The position numbers were made by a program, and so were the translations under genes. This document shows, one piece after another, positions 48,446 to 58,155 of a stretch of DNA of 64,000 bases. The stretch is taken from assembly GCF_002607855.1 (NCBI RefSeq), contig NZ_AWQQ01000037.1, positions 60,128 to 124,127 of the forward strand, given 5' to 3'. Source of the DNA: Desulforamulus profundi. GTDB lineage: Bacteria > Bacillota_B > Desulfotomaculia > Desulfotomaculales > Desulfotomaculaceae. The notes under the pieces are model-generated. The model ran no database searches and was not told the DNA's origin. It worked only from the letters and a program-made list of their open reading frames with translations. Numbering within the stretch: the first letter of the stretch is position 1; each line of letters begins with the position of its first letter.

Positions 48446-50272
48446 TTACACCACAATATTGACCCCTGTATCCTCATTTAAGATATGACCGGTAGAGGTT
48501 GGTTCCTCTTGAACTTGGATGCCGGGGTATCCCCCTTTATACTTACCCTGTCCTTTGGTGTACCATAGTTGACTCTGGCTGAAAGAGTGTTGGTTCCCTT
48601 GCCCACTCTGCTGTCCCACAAACACCGCCGCTTCACCAAGCCGGATGTTATGTTGAGCCAAAATTTCCTTTAGCTGAGGAAAGGAAGACTCCAATGCTTC
48701 TTTTGCCATGCCGGAAGAAGTAACAAATTGGGCGGTAAGCTCCCCTTTAGACCAGGTCAATTTTACAGTAACTTCACCTAACTGTTCAGGCTTAAGCCTC
48801 ATTTTTAACGTTGTCTCCCCGGCGCTTTGCTGAACCAGCATGGCCCGGATCATTTCAGTCAGTCGGACCGGTAGGTGTGTTATCGGCACCTCCCTGTTCA
48901 AAAAAGAAATGTTGTTTTGTTCCACCGGCTTGGCAGCAGAACTATGGATCGTTTCCTGAGCGTAGTGCAATTTTACCTCTGGCGAAACCCCTTCCTTTTG
49001 GGGAACAGTTTCTTTCTTAGCTGATCGATCTAAGTTTTGTTTTCCCCCGGAGAGGTCACCATTTGGTTGGTTCCCTGCATCCCCCGTTTCAACCAGTTGA
49101 TCAACGGACAGAGAAGGTTTTCCCCGGGTTATTCCGGCATCAACCTGTTGTTCATCCTTTGGGTTTAGGACAGGCTGTGACGGAACCACTGACGTTCCAT
49201 TTTTCCGGGACTCTGCCTGCTGTAATTCCTGATCGTTTGGAAGATTCGGTGTTGATTCCTGTCCTAACAGCTTCTCCAGCGGCTTCTCCTTGCCTGCGGA
49301 AACTCTTGTTATTTCAACAGCACTGCCCGGTTCATCTATGTTTCCGGGAAGAGGTTGTAATTTTGAGCCTTCTTGACCGGGAATACCGGTAAAATGTCCA
49401 CGTTCCTTAACGGGTGTAAAAGCGTTTCCTTCCATAGAGTCCGGGGTTGCTGTTTGTTCCACCGGCCGAATAACTGTATCAGCTTCCTGTACAAATACTC
49501 CGGGGCGAGGGCTGGAATCGTAAACACAAACAACCTGTTGTGTAGCGTCTTTCACTTGAGGTGTTATCAGGAGTTGATTATTCTCCGGCAGCCCTGGAGA
49601 CAGAACAGTTTTATTCAGCGGTATGTCATTATTTAGCTGTAACGGCGAATTCCCCTCAACCAATGGTTGTGACAGAACTCCTTGACCCGCTTGTTTAGGT
49701 GATGTAGTCAGCTCCGCATCGTCGTATGAGGGAATACCGGTTACTCTTCCCTGTTCCAAAGTCAGGGCTTTAGACTGGATTGTGACGTTTCCCTCATTGC
49801 CGGAGGGACTGAGGTTTACCATCATTTCTAATTGCTCACGGTTCTGTGATGCTTGTTGAGAGGTCAAGTTATTGCCGCCGAAATTGGCGAATGTCCCACC
49901 CGCAGGTACTTCTGCTCCGGGAGAGGTTTCGGCAGTTCTTTGAATATCCGTAGGCTGGTTAACTGGAACAATGCTGCACAGGTTATAGAAAACGGGATTT
50001 GCAACGAGAATATTATTTTGAGTTAAATTATTTTGCTTGTTGAAGTCATCTTCTTCTGGTCCAGCTTCGGCCGTTACGGGAAATCCCTGTTCTTTTCCGT
50101 CCAACGGTAACGTATTTGATGACGGCAACCCTTGAACGTCACTTTGAGATACCAAACCCATCATTAGTTGAAGCAGGTCGGCAAACCCTTCCCCGTTGAC
50201 CTTGCTGTACCCGTCTTCCTGTAAATAGCCTCCCAAATCTTCCATGACCTTACCTATCTGCACATGTTTCAC
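48446..50272 (-). CDS. fliK: Flagellar hook-length control protein FliK
   Basis: 608 residues. Residues ~1-450 are a low-complexity, Gln/Pro/Asn-rich ruler with little conservation. The C-terminal Flg_hook domain is clear: THLPVRLTEMIRAMLVQQSAGETTLKMRLKPEQLGEVTVKL and LKEILAQHNIRL. Position between fliJ and flgD confirms it. Intact over its full length. Confidence 0.92.
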   Translation of the reverse strand: MKHVQIGKVMEDLGGYLQEDGYSKVNGEGFADLLQLMMGLVSQSDVQGLPSSNTLPLDGKEQGFPVTAEAGPEEDDFNKQNNLTQNNILVANPVFYNLCSIVPVNQPTDIQRTAETSPGAEVPAGGTFANFGGNNLTSQQASQNREQLEMMVNLSPSGNEGNVTIQSKALTLEQGRVTGIPSYDDAELTTSPKQAGQGVLSQPLVEGNSPLQLNNDIPLNKTVLSPGLPENNQLLITPQVKDATQQVVCVYDSSPRPGVFVQEADTVIRPVEQTATPDSMEGNAFTPVKERGHFTGIPGQEGSKLQPLPGNIDEPGSAVEITRVSAGKEKPLEKLLGQESTPNLPNDQELQQAESRKNGTSVVPSQPVLNPKDEQQVDAGITRGKPSLSVDQLVETGDAGNQPNGDLSGGKQNLDRSAKKETVPQKEGVSPEVKLHYAQETIHSSAAKPVEQNNISFLNREVPITHLPVRLTEMIRAMLVQQSAGETTLKMRLKPEQLGEVTVKLTWSKGELTAQFVTSSGMAKEALESSFPQLKEILAQHNIRLGEAAVFVGQQSGQGNQHSFSQSQLWYTKGQGKYKGGYPGIQVQEEPTSTGHILNEDTGVNIVV

Positions 50273-50296
50273 CTCCTTTCAATCATTTGAAAATTT

Positions 50297-50731
50297 TTAA
50301 TAACCTTTACGGGAGTAACCGAGGGTGGCCAGCTCGTCTATCTCTTTTTGCTCCAAATAAATTTCCAGTTCTTTATATTCTCCAAATTGTTTTTCCTTTA
50401 ATTTTTCCAAAACCATGCGTTCCTGACGAGCTGCTATGGCTGTATCCTTACGAAGTCGGAATATATCCTGGGCTCGCCGCAAACTTCTATTTTGGCGGTC
50501 TATGGTTAAAAGTAAATGCTCCCGGTACATCAAAGTTTGCATTTGTTCACCGGGTTCCATAACCCTTTGGGAGTAATACAGCGTTTCCTCTAACTTTTGT
50601 TTGGTAGTCAGCAGTTCTTGTTCACAACGGCTGCATTCCTGTTGCGCTTTCACTTGTTCCAGCAGGGCTTGCTCTTCCCTGGTTATCTTTTGCTGTAGGA
50701 CCTGCTCCAGTCGGAATTGAAACTTTTTCAC
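50297..50731 (-). CDS. fliJ: Flagellar export chaperone FliJ
   Basis: 144 residues, almost wholly coiled coil, starting MKKFQFRLEQVLQQKITREEQ as FliJ proteins do. Couples the FliI ATPase to FlhA. GTG start two bases after the fliI stop. Intact. Confidence 0.9.
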   Translation of the reverse strand: MKKFQFRLEQVLQQKITREEQALLEQVKAQQECSRCEQELLTTKQKLEETLYYSQRVMEPGEQMQTLMYREHLLLTIDRQNRSLRRAQDIFRLRKDTAIAARQERMVLEKLKEKQFGEYKELEIYLEQKEIDELATLGYSRKGY

Positions 50732-50733
50732 GA

Positions 50734-52063
50734 CTATCTACCCCCTGCCACCAGATCGGCCAGACCGTTTAAGGTCTCCTCGTATCCGCTGTATTCGGAT
50801 GGAGATTGTTTCAAGAAGCTTAGGATCCTGTCATATTTTTCTATAGCTTCATCGATTTTGGGGTTAGACCCCTTAACATAAGCTCCGATATTAATTAAAT
50901 CCTCCGACTGCCGGTAGGTAGCCAGTAAGTCTTTAATGATCCCGGCCTGAGCCTTATGTTCTTCCGAAGCAATATCCGGCATCAGACGGCTTACACTTTG
51001 CAGCACATCGATGGCTGGATAATGGTTGCGGGAAGCAAGGGTTCTGGTCAAAACGATATGACCGTCCAAAATACCGCGTACCGCATCGGCAATGGGTTCG
51101 TTCAAGTCGTCACCATCTACCAGAACCGTATAAAAAGCAGTAATCGAACCCCGTTGTCCCATCCCGGAACGTTCCAATAGTTTGGGCAGTAAAGCAAAAA
51201 CAGACGGGGTGTAGCCTTTGGTGGCCGGCGGTTCCCCCACCGCCAGGCCCACTTCCCGCTGGGCCATGGCAAAACGGGTTACTGAATCCATCATCAGCAT
51301 GACATCCAGACCCTGATCGCGAAAGTATTCAGCGACGGCGGTGGCTACAAAAGCACCTTTAAGCCTCACCAGAGCCGGCTGATCAGAAGTGGCGGCCACA
51401 ATAATTGACCGGGCCATCCTTCGGGACCCAGATCTTCCTGGAGAAATTCCAGCACCTCACGCCCCCGCTCCCCAATCAGCGCGATCACGTTTACATCGGC
51501 ACTACCATGCCGGGCAATCATCCCTAAGAGGGTACTTTTTCCTACACCGCTGCCGGCAAAAATACCAATGCGCTGACCTTTGCCGCAGGTGAGCAATCCA
51601 TCCATGGCTCGAACACCGGTAGCAGTACGGTGTCGATACGCCGGCGTTTAAGAGGATTGGGAGGACGATTATCCACGGCAAATTCTTCACCCAGGCTTAA
51701 GTTCACGTCTTCCTCAAGGGGTCTCCCAAGGCCGTCCAACACTTTTCCCCACAAGTGTTTCCCCACTTTAATCGTTAGGTTGCGACCGGTGGGAACCACG
51801 GCACAGCCCGGGTAAATGCCTCTCAGTTCACCCAGTGGCATTAGCAGGGAATGCTTGTCCCGGAAGCCCACCACCTCAGTCCTTACAGGTTCAAGTTCTC
51901 CCTGTACTACGATGTCGCAGACCTCTCCAATGCGGGCAATGATCCCCTGAACCTCAATCATCAGACCGATAACCCGGGTTACTTTACCAATGGGCTTGAT
52001 AACTCTGGCCCTGTTTACCCTTTCTTTATAAGGAGTAAGGTTAATATCAACCTTAATCTCCAT
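50734..52063 (-). CDS. fliI: Flagellar export ATPase FliI (two single-base deletions)
   Basis: F1-beta-like ATPase of export. N-terminal [15 protein letters not shown]; Walker [26 protein letters not shown]; Walker [47 protein letters not shown]. Three frames are joined by one C at ~51622 (CTGCCTACCGGTGTTCGAGCC) -- given here only as its key codons CTG CCT ACC -- and one G at ~51418 (GAAGGGATGGCC). 443 residues, exact family length. Confidence 0.95.
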
Positions 52064-52067
52064 CGGT

Positions 52068-52775
52068 TTATTCCTCCTGGCCGTATAAAGCCTTCAATAC
52101 TTCCTGCCACCGGGTATCCATGGTGGCATCCACCTGTCCCTGGTCTGTTTCGATAAGGCAGCCCCCGGGCTTAACACCGTTGTCTACCAGGATGTTTAGT
52201 TCCACTTTTCCTGGTAATCCCTGAAGCAGTTGATTCTTGCCTTCTTCTACAATGTGAAGATCAGCATGATTTACATAGAGATTGACTAAGGGCCTGTTCT
52301 TAACTAATTCCATACATTCCCTGGCGATTTCCATCACCGTCTGTGGTTCAACAGCAAGCTGAGTCATGACCACCCGTTCAGCAATATCCACCGCCAGGTC
52401 AACGATTTCGGGTTCCATTTTATTCAGGGTGTGCCGGTATATCTCCCGGGCCTGCTGTAAGACCTCCCTGGCTTGTTGGCGAATTCTCTCAGCCTCATCT
52501 TCAGAAGCACTGATTCCTTCCTGCCAGCCTTCCTGCTTTGCCTGCTCCTTTATTTGCCGGGCGATAAGTTCAGCCTCCGCTTTTGCCTGTTCAACTATTT
52601 GAATTGCTTCGTGCTTGGCCCTGGCAATCATTTCTTCGGCCTGGTGCTTGGCTGTCATTAGAAGTTCTTCAGGAGTGGGAGTACTGTCTTCCACGGAACT
52701 TGGCAGAGAAAGCTGCCGTAACGGCAAAACCTGATCGGCCTGATTCACCGGGGCACTTTTTATCACCTTAAACAA
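52068..52775 (-). CDS. fliH: Flagellar export regulator FliH
   Basis: Peripheral stalk of the export ATPase. Long coiled coil with many AxxxA/EA repeats (~65-130), then the VNHADLHIVEE and VELNILVDNGVKPGGCLIET globular end. TTG at 52775 (MFKVIKSAPV) follows GGGGAGG by nine bases and overlaps the fliG stop; an upstream start within fliG lacks a site. About 235 residues. Confidence 0.9.
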   Translation of the reverse strand: MFKVIKSAPVNQADQVLPLRQLSLPSSVEDSTPTPEELLMTAKHQAEEMIARAKHEAIQIVEQAKAEAELIARQIKEQAKQEGWQEGISASEDEAERIRQQAREVLQQAREIYRHTLNKMEPEIVDLAVDIAERVVMTQLAVEPQTVMEIARECMELVKNRPLVNLYVNHADLHIVEEGKNQLLQGLPGKVELNILVDNGVKPGGCLIETDQGQVDATMDTRWQEVLKALYGQEE

Positions 52776-53778
52776 GTATCGCATCCTCCCCACCACGGGA
52801 AATGACGATTTCTCCGGCTTCTTCCAGACGCCTGATGACATTTACGATGCGCTGCTGGGCCTCTTCTACTTCCTTTAGTCGAACAGGTCCCATGTATTCG
52901 ATTTCTTCCTTGAGCATGTCCGCAGCACGTTTGGACATGTTCTTGTAAATCCGGTTGTTCACCTCCTGGTTGGCGCCCTTCATAGCCAGTGCCAGATCTT
53001 TATTATCCACTTCACGCAGCACCTTTTGAATGGAGATATCGTGAAGCTTGACAATATCCTCAAAGATAAACATCATGCGGCGAACCTCTTCGCTGAGGTT
53101 GGGGTCGGCCCGCTCCAGTTGCTCGAAGATGGCTTTCTCGGTGGCACGGTCTACCCTGTTTAAAATATTAACCAGACACTGCACGCCGCCAACCACCGTT
53201 TCCTCGTGCTGGGCCACCGAGGCCAGCTTCTTCTCCAGAACTTTCTCCACCTCTTTGGCGACTTCCGGTGAAATTCTGTCTAAAATAGCCACCCGCCTGG
53301 CAACCTCGCTTTGTATTTGCGGGTTCAACTCGGCCAGGATAACTGCTGCCTGGTCGGGCTTCAAATAGGACAAGACAAAGGCAATGGTTTGCGGGTGTTC
53401 CTCCCTAATAAAACTCAAAATATGTCTGGGGTCGGTCTTTCTAAGGGAGCCAAAGGGCATTGACTGCATGGTGGAGCTAATCCTGTCTAATATCTCGGAG
53501 CCTTTTTCATAGCCATAGGTCTTTTCCAGCAGTTCCTTGGCATAGTTAACGCCACCGTTTAACAGATAATCCCTGGCCTGAATCAAATAGATAAATTCCT
53601 CAATGACCTGTTTTTGAATTTCATTAGGAACTTTATCCATTTCCGCAATGGATGCGGTAATTCGTTCAACCTCGTCCTCCGTGAATTCATGCTTTAAGAG
53701 TTTAGAAGATATATCGGCTCCCAGGGATATAAGTAATATGGCTGCTTTTTGTTCTCCGGTAAGTTTATCATAATTCAT
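52768..53778 (-). CDS. fliG: Flagellar motor switch protein FliG
   Basis: Rotor torque subunit. Starts YDKLTGEQKAAILLISLG; middle EEHPQTIAFVLSYL with the EHPQ motif; C-terminal torque helix LREVDNKDLALAMKGANQEVNNRIYKNMSKRAADML with alternating charges. 336 residues, intact. Overlaps fliH. Confidence 0.97.
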   Translation of the reverse strand: MNYDKLTGEQKAAILLISLGADISSKLLKHEFTEDEVERITASIAEMDKVPNEIQKQVIEEFIYLIQARDYLLNGGVNYAKELLEKTYGYEKGSEILDRISSTMQSMPFGSLRKTDPRHILSFIREEHPQTIAFVLSYLKPDQAAVILAELNPQIQSEVARRVAILDRISPEVAKEVEKVLEKKLASVAQHEETVVGGVQCLVNILNRVDRATEKAIFEQLERADPNLSEEVRRMMFIFEDIVKLHDISIQKVLREVDNKDLALAMKGANQEVNNRIYKNMSKRAADMLKEEIEYMGPVRLKEVEEAQQRIVNVIRRLEEAGEIVISRGGEDAILV

Positions 53779-53810
53779 GGTTTTATCACCTTATTCCCTA
53801 AGCCATACTT

Positions 53811-55334
53811 TTAATACCGAGCGACATCGTCAGGTCGATCTTCTGCCAGATCCTTTAACTGCTTTTGTTTATCCTTGGGAGGAGGAATCTCCCACACAGG
53901 CTCTTCCTCTTCCTCGGTTTTAGCCGCTTCATCAACCGGTAAGCCCGGGGTTTCTATAATCTGCGGTTCTGTCTTTTTCTTGCGGCGACGGATAAAGAAG
54001 ATTATAAGGGCTAACAGGAACAGTATACCGCCCGCTGCAGCTGCAATCATCATGTATAACTGTTCATTACCCGGTTGTGTTTTCTCCAAATCCTGACCCA
54101 AATCATATTGACTCCTGTCAAAGGTCATGGTGGAAACAGTTATTTGGTCACCCCGCTGCTGGTCAAAACCAATGGCTGCCGTGACAATCCGTTCAACCTG
54201 GGCTCTATCCAGATTCTTAATCGATTCATCCAACACCACGGCGGTGGAAAGTTTAAGAACTTTACCGGGGGCTTGAACCACGGATTCTACCTTCGTGCCA
54301 TGCTGGTAGTTCTTAATGTCGTCAGACTTTGTATAGCTGCTCTGACCGTTGGTAACTTGTCCGGGGATACTTTGTCCCGGCATTTGCGTGGTGGATCCGG
54401 GGACCCCCCCGCCATTACCGTCGCTTCCATTCTCTTTGGTGCTTCGTTCGCTGACTATTTGACCGGGGACTACTTCTGTGGTATTGGTTTGCTGCTGATT
54501 GAAATCCAGTTCTGCGGTCACCATGGCCACAGCCTTGTTGGGCCCCATCACTTTGGCCAGCATCGTTTGTACCCTGTTCTCCAGTTCCTTTTCAAAGGCC
54601 CGGCGAATTTGCTGCTGACGTTCTACGGCGGTTCCGGCAAAGCCACCGCTGCCTATTCCGGCCGGATCTTTAAGAAATTCGTTTAAGACATTCCCTTCGG
54701 TGTCAATGATATGTACATTTTCGGCCTTTAGCCCTTCCACACTACCGACAATCAAGTCATTAAGACCTTTAACCTGTTCAGGTTTGAGTTTGGCTGCCGG
54801 TTTTAGTTTGATCACCACCGAGGCAGAGGCTGTCCCTTCTTCCTCTATAAAGACACTCTTTTGCGGAATCACCAGGTGAACCCTGGCCTGGTCGACCCCT
54901 TCCACCTTGGTGATGGTGCGCCTGAGTTCTTCCTGCAGCGCCCTCTGGTAGGCGATTTGTTGTTCAAAGTCCGTTTCGCCGAACTTACTTTTATCAAACA
55001 ACTCAAAGCCGTGGCCAACACCTGTTAATAATCCGTCACTGGCCAGTTTAACCCTTATCTCATCCACTTGCTCCTTGGGGACCAGAATGGTTGTTCCCTG
55101 GTTTGTTAACTGGTACGGAACTTTCTGACTTTCCAACTGGGCGACAATATCTCCGGCATCCTTGGGTTCCAAATCCCCCAGCAGTAGGGCATAACTGGGT
55201 CGGGTGAGTGTCGCCCCCAAATACACTAAACCTGCCAGAATAACTGCACTGACCAGGATAATGAGCGCTTTTCTGTTTTGACTTGTTTCCTGCCACCGCT
55301 GCTTTACTTTATCCAGCAGGTCTCTGAAATTCAC
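53811..55334 (-). CDS. fliF: Flagellar MS-ring protein FliF
   Basis: 507 residues. First span ~23-43 (ALIILVSAVILAGLVYLGATL), ring-building motifs (LLLGDLEPKDAGDIVAQLESQKVPYQL, EVDEARVHLV-type seen as GVDQARVHLVIPQ), Gly/Ser-rich beta-collar insertion ~300-335, second span ~425-447, then the FliG-binding tail. Intact. Confidence 0.96.
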   Translation of the reverse strand: MNFRDLLDKVKQRWQETSQNRKALIILVSAVILAGLVYLGATLTRPSYALLLGDLEPKDAGDIVAQLESQKVPYQLTNQGTTILVPKEQVDEIRVKLASDGLLTGVGHGFELFDKSKFGETDFEQQIAYQRALQEELRRTITKVEGVDQARVHLVIPQKSVFIEEEGTASASVVIKLKPAAKLKPEQVKGLNDLIVGSVEGLKAENVHIIDTEGNVLNEFLKDPAGIGSGGFAGTAVERQQQIRRAFEKELENRVQTMLAKVMGPNKAVAMVTAELDFNQQQTNTTEVVPGQIVSERSTKENGSDGNGGGVPGSTTQMPGQSIPGQVTNGQSSYTKSDDIKNYQHGTKVESVVQAPGKVLKLSTAVVLDESIKNLDRAQVERIVTAAIGFDQQRGDQITVSTMTFDRSQYDLGQDLEKTQPGNEQLYMMIAAAAGGILFLLALIIFFIRRRKKKTEPQIIETPGLPVDEAAKTEEEEEPVWEIPPPKDKQKQLKDLAEDRPDDVARY

Positions 55335-55353
55335 AATACCACCTCAAAGGGGA

Positions 55354-55644
55354 CTATAACTGCATCCGAGATATTTCCTGATATGCTTCCACAATTTTAT
55401 TTCTCACTTCGACGGCCAACTGCATCGTAAGTTTTGCCTCTTGCAAGGCGATGGTCACCTGGTGAATGTCCTGAATTTCGCCAACCAGGAACCTTTGCGT
55501 AACTTCATCGGCTTTTATTTCGGTCTGGTTAAGCTTGTCAATGGCCTTGTTCAATAACCCTCCAAAACCGGCATCTTCAGCGTATTTGATTTTAGAGACA
55601 GTTTCCGGTATTTGTAAAGGCACCGCTTGCGGTACTATTTTCAT
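55354..55644 (-). CDS. fliE: Hook-basal body protein FliE
   Basis: 96 residues; conserved end ADEVTQRFLVGEIQDIHQVTIALQEAKLTMQLAVEVRNKIVEAYQEISRMQL is FliE-typical (key: DIHQVTIALQEA, EVRNKIVEAYQEI). Links the MS ring to the rod. Intact. Confidence 0.95.
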   Translation of the reverse strand: MKIVPQAVPLQIPETVSKIKYAEDAGFGGLLNKAIDKLNQTEIKADEVTQRFLVGEIQDIHQVTIALQEAKLTMQLAVEVRNKIVEAYQEISRMQL

Positions 55645-55656
55645 CGGTTATCCCTC

Positions 55657-56094
55657 CTACCCCCGAGAAATTTCCAAAGCCTTGAGGGCCATACTCTTTG
55701 CTGCATTCAGGGCTGTTACATTGGCCTCATAGGTCCGGCTGGCCGTAATCATGTCGACCATCTCATTGACAATGTTAATGTTCGGATAAGCAACGTTACC
55801 CTGTTCATCTGCCAGCGGGTGATCCGGTTGGTTGACAATTCTTGGGGGAGCAGGGTCTTCCACAATGGCCTGAACCTTTACTCCGGCTCCTTTAGGCTCT
55901 GTCCCGTTGGCTGCCATGGTTTGACGAAGCTGTTCTGCAAATAAAGGGACCCTGCGGCGATAAACAGGACTGGTGGGGTCATTGGGCCGGCTGGCCGTGT
56001 TCATGTTGGCAATGTTGTTGGCAATTAAGTCAAGTCTGAGTCTCTCGGAAGTCATCCCCGATGCACTAATGCGAAAGGTATCAAATAATCCCAT
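55657..56094 (-). CDS. flgC: Flagellar rod protein FlgC
   Basis: 145 residues. Starts GLFDTFRISASGMTSERLRLDLIANNIANMNT; middle PNDPTSPVYRRRVPLF; end YPNINIVNEMVDMITASRTYEANVTALNAAKSM. All diagnostic. Intact. Confidence 0.96.
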   Translation of the reverse strand: MGLFDTFRISASGMTSERLRLDLIANNIANMNTASRPNDPTSPVYRRRVPLFAEQLRQTMAANGTEPKGAGVKVQAIVEDPAPPRIVNQPDHPLADEQGNVAYPNINIVNEMVDMITASRTYEANVTALNAAKSMALKALEISRG

Positions 56095-56099
56095 CCATC

Positions 56100-56498
56100 T
56101 TACCTCCTGCCACCGATTACGATCCCTAAGATATTATAACGATCAATCAACCCTTGAGCGATCACATCATATTGAATAGTGGAGGCGGCCAGGTTTACCA
56201 TTTCTTCATCTACATCAACGTTGTTGCCGTCGTAGCGCATGGTAGTTTCTCTGACCTGCTTGACTTCTGGTTTAATTTCCACATTAGAAACACCGATATG
56301 CAACGAATGGGTTCCTTTAAGGGGCCCCCCGCTGCCGTTCATGGCTGCCTTTAATTGATCTTCAAAACTGACATAGGATTTCTTAAACCCTGGAGTATTA
56401 AGATTGGCTACATTATTGGCAATCACCCTCTGCCGCAAAGCACTGGCATCCAAACCCTTTTGCATTACATTCATGATTGGGCTGTCAAAAATATTCAT
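56100..56498 (-). CDS. flgB: Flagellar rod protein FlgB
   Basis: 132 residues. LDASALRQRVIANNVANLNTPGFKKSYVSFE; end NVDVDEEMVNLAASTIQYDVIAQGL. First gene of the 27-kb flagellar operon. Intact. Confidence 0.95.
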   Translation of the reverse strand: MNIFDSPIMNVMQKGLDASALRQRVIANNVANLNTPGFKKSYVSFEDQLKAAMNGSGGPLKGTHSLHIGVSNVEIKPEVKQVRETTMRYDGNNVDVDEEMVNLAASTIQYDVIAQGLIDRYNILGIVIGGRR

Positions 56499-56612
56499 AC
56501 TATCATCCCTTGGTATTCAAATTTTTTTGCCTTAGGGCTAAAGTTCCACTCCCAATGTTACGATATAATGGTTAAGGAGTTGTTGGAGTAAGGTTAAAAT
56601 AACAACAAAGAC

Positions 56613-56621
56613 ATTTTACCA
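56613..56621 (-). promoter_or_regulatory. Possible flagellar operon promoter
   Basis: Minus strand TGGTAAAAT, an extended -10 (TAAAAT 5/6), ~115 bases before flgB. No good -35. Just downstream, GTTGTT and AACAAC arms can pair. I see no clear sigma-D type element here. Confidence 0.35.
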
Positions 56622-56703
56622 CCTTAAAAAATTCTACAATTTGCAACAAAACCCTTCTTATGGTTACACTATAATCATGTTTTTAATTTCACTTTTTATC
56701 ATT

Positions 56704-56737
56704 AAAAAACGTCTGTACCATACAAGCACAGACGTTT
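56704..56737 (-). terminator. Terminator of the DegT-family gene
   Basis: AAACGTCTGT/ACAGACGTTT, perfect 10-bp stem, followed by TTTTTT on the minus strand. It ends the unit that begins at the DegT-family gene about 170 bases upstream. Confidence 0.85.
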
Positions 56738-56910
56738 ATTTCTTTGTCTTTGTTCATCAGATTTCGCATACTAAGTTTTTTTGCAATACCAGTCGATATC
56801 TAATATTTCTTAGACTTTATTGTAAAATAACCTAAAATTCCCACACTAACCATCGGACATAGGTCTAATTATTATAGGACTAAAGTCCTGTAATCGTCTA
56901 TCGTGGGTTT
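56738..56910. other. DegT 3' region with GGAC...GTCC palindromes
   Basis: No gene. AGGACT-AA-AGTCCT (56875-56888) is a perfect palindrome; GGACATAGGTC lies 20 bases before it, and CCCAC(A)/(G)TGTGGG-like ends flank the block on the minus strand. The rest is AT-rich. Could be a structured 3' UTR element. Confidence 0.45.
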
Positions 56911-57996
56911 CTACTGACGCCGTATAGCCATCTTGAGGATATTTATTACTTTTTTTACCATTCCTTCATCGTAATCCGGAAATGTCGGGAGGTTTATGAC
57001 CCTGCTGTAAAAGACTTCCGCCCTGGGGCAGAGGGGCCCTTCAATAGTGCAAATATCCGGGTGTCCCTGCCAGAGGTAAATGGGATGCAGGTAGATCGGA
57101 TAAAACTGAACATTTACCGGAATTCCTTGTAGCAAAAGTTCCTCCACAATCTCCCTGCGCCTGCTAATAAGTCCCTCATCCTTTAACAGAATCGGGAAGG
57201 AATACCACGCGGGCTCATTATGGTCAGGTGGAGATAGCAGCTCTAAACCTTGTACTTCTTTTAAGTCCTTAGAATAGGCTGCTGCGATTTTTCTCCGGCG
57301 GTCTTGCTTCGTATCTAGCTCCGAAAGCTGCTTGAGGCCAACCTCCGCCTGCATACTCGTAAGTCGGTAGTTAAAACCGATTTCCTGGGCTTCGAAGTGC
57401 CATGGCCCCTCCTCTTTTACCAACGCTTCCTTATCATACATCATCCCGGTATCCCGGAATAATTTCAGCCAGTTATAATAGTCTTCCGAATCAGTTACCA
57501 CCATGCCTCCAAGTTCTGTATAAACACCCTGGGGGTGGGAAAAATCAAAAACAGTTAAAGAACTGACAGTACCGATTCTCTTTTCCTTGTATGTAGCTCC
57601 CAAAGCCTGGGAAGCATCTTCAATAATAATGATGTCCTTATTTTCCGTTAGCTTTCCCAGAGCATCCATATCACAGGGTTGACCAGTATAATGGGTAGCA
57701 ATGATTGCTTTGGTATTGGACGAAATCCTCCAATGTACAGCTTCGGGATCCAGGCAGCCGGTCTGGGAATTTACATCTGTATAAATAGGCACACCGTCCA
57801 GATAACGAATGGCATGGGCTACCTCAGGGTGGGCCAACGGCGACAGGATCACTTCATCCTTATGACTGACACCGGCAGCATAGAGGGCGGCATGAAGGGC
57901 AGCTGTTCCTGAAGAAACAGCAATGGCATATTTAGCACCCAGGTAATGGGCAAAGGCCTCTTCAAATTGTTTTACTCGTTGCAAGCTGTTATTCAT
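56911..57996 (-). CDS. DegT/DnrJ/EryC1-family protein lacking the PLP lysine
   Basis: 361-residue fold-type I sugar aminotransferase homologue, nearest in pattern to PseC/ArnB. Kept: VSSGTAALHAAL (PLP phosphate), Asp127 in IIIEDASQALGA (pyridine N), FNYRLTSMQAEVGLKQL. But the Schiff-base site, usually HPVK..TTGEGG, reads SHPQGVYTELGG: the Lys is Gln156, with the frame sound on both sides. It may be non-catalytic, use PMP, or have changed chemistry. Its place in a flagellar locus hints at flagellin sugar modification. AAAGGAG ten bases before ATG. Confidence 0.8.
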   Translation of the reverse strand: MNNSLQRVKQFEEAFAHYLGAKYAIAVSSGTAALHAALYAAGVSHKDEVILSPLAHPEVAHAIRYLDGVPIYTDVNSQTGCLDPEAVHWRISSNTKAIIATHYTGQPCDMDALGKLTENKDIIIIEDASQALGATYKEKRIGTVSSLTVFDFSHPQGVYTELGGMVVTDSEDYYNWLKLFRDTGMMYDKEALVKEEGPWHFEAQEIGFNYRLTSMQAEVGLKQLSELDTKQDRRRKIAAAYSKDLKEVQGLELLSPPDHNEPAWYSFPILLKDEGLISRRREIVEELLLQGIPVNVQFYPIYLHPIYLWQGHPDICTIEGPLCPRAEVFYSRVINLPTFPDYDEGMVKKVINILKMAIRRQ

Positions 57997-58079
57997 TAAG
58001 CAAAAACTCCTTTGTCAATTTTTCAGGTCTATTATAATACTTTTTTCGTAAGAAATAGCATAAAACCGTCGGACTTACC

Positions 58080-58108
58080 TTGGAATTGGTAATGGGCAAA
58101 TATATAAT
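58080..58108 (+). promoter_or_regulatory. Promoter of the mntA-hepT pair
   Basis: Plus strand -35 TTGGAA (4/6), 17-base spacer, -10 TATAAT (6/6), 48 bases before the mntA ATG. Confidence 0.75.
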
Positions 58109-58155
58109 ATTTACAAAAAGCTGCTGATCAGTGGTTGGAAAATAGGGGTGGACCA

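Noticed and set aside
56640..56835. Small plus-strand open frame beside the terminator
   Set aside because: It spans the perfect terminator hairpin and has no ribosome site.
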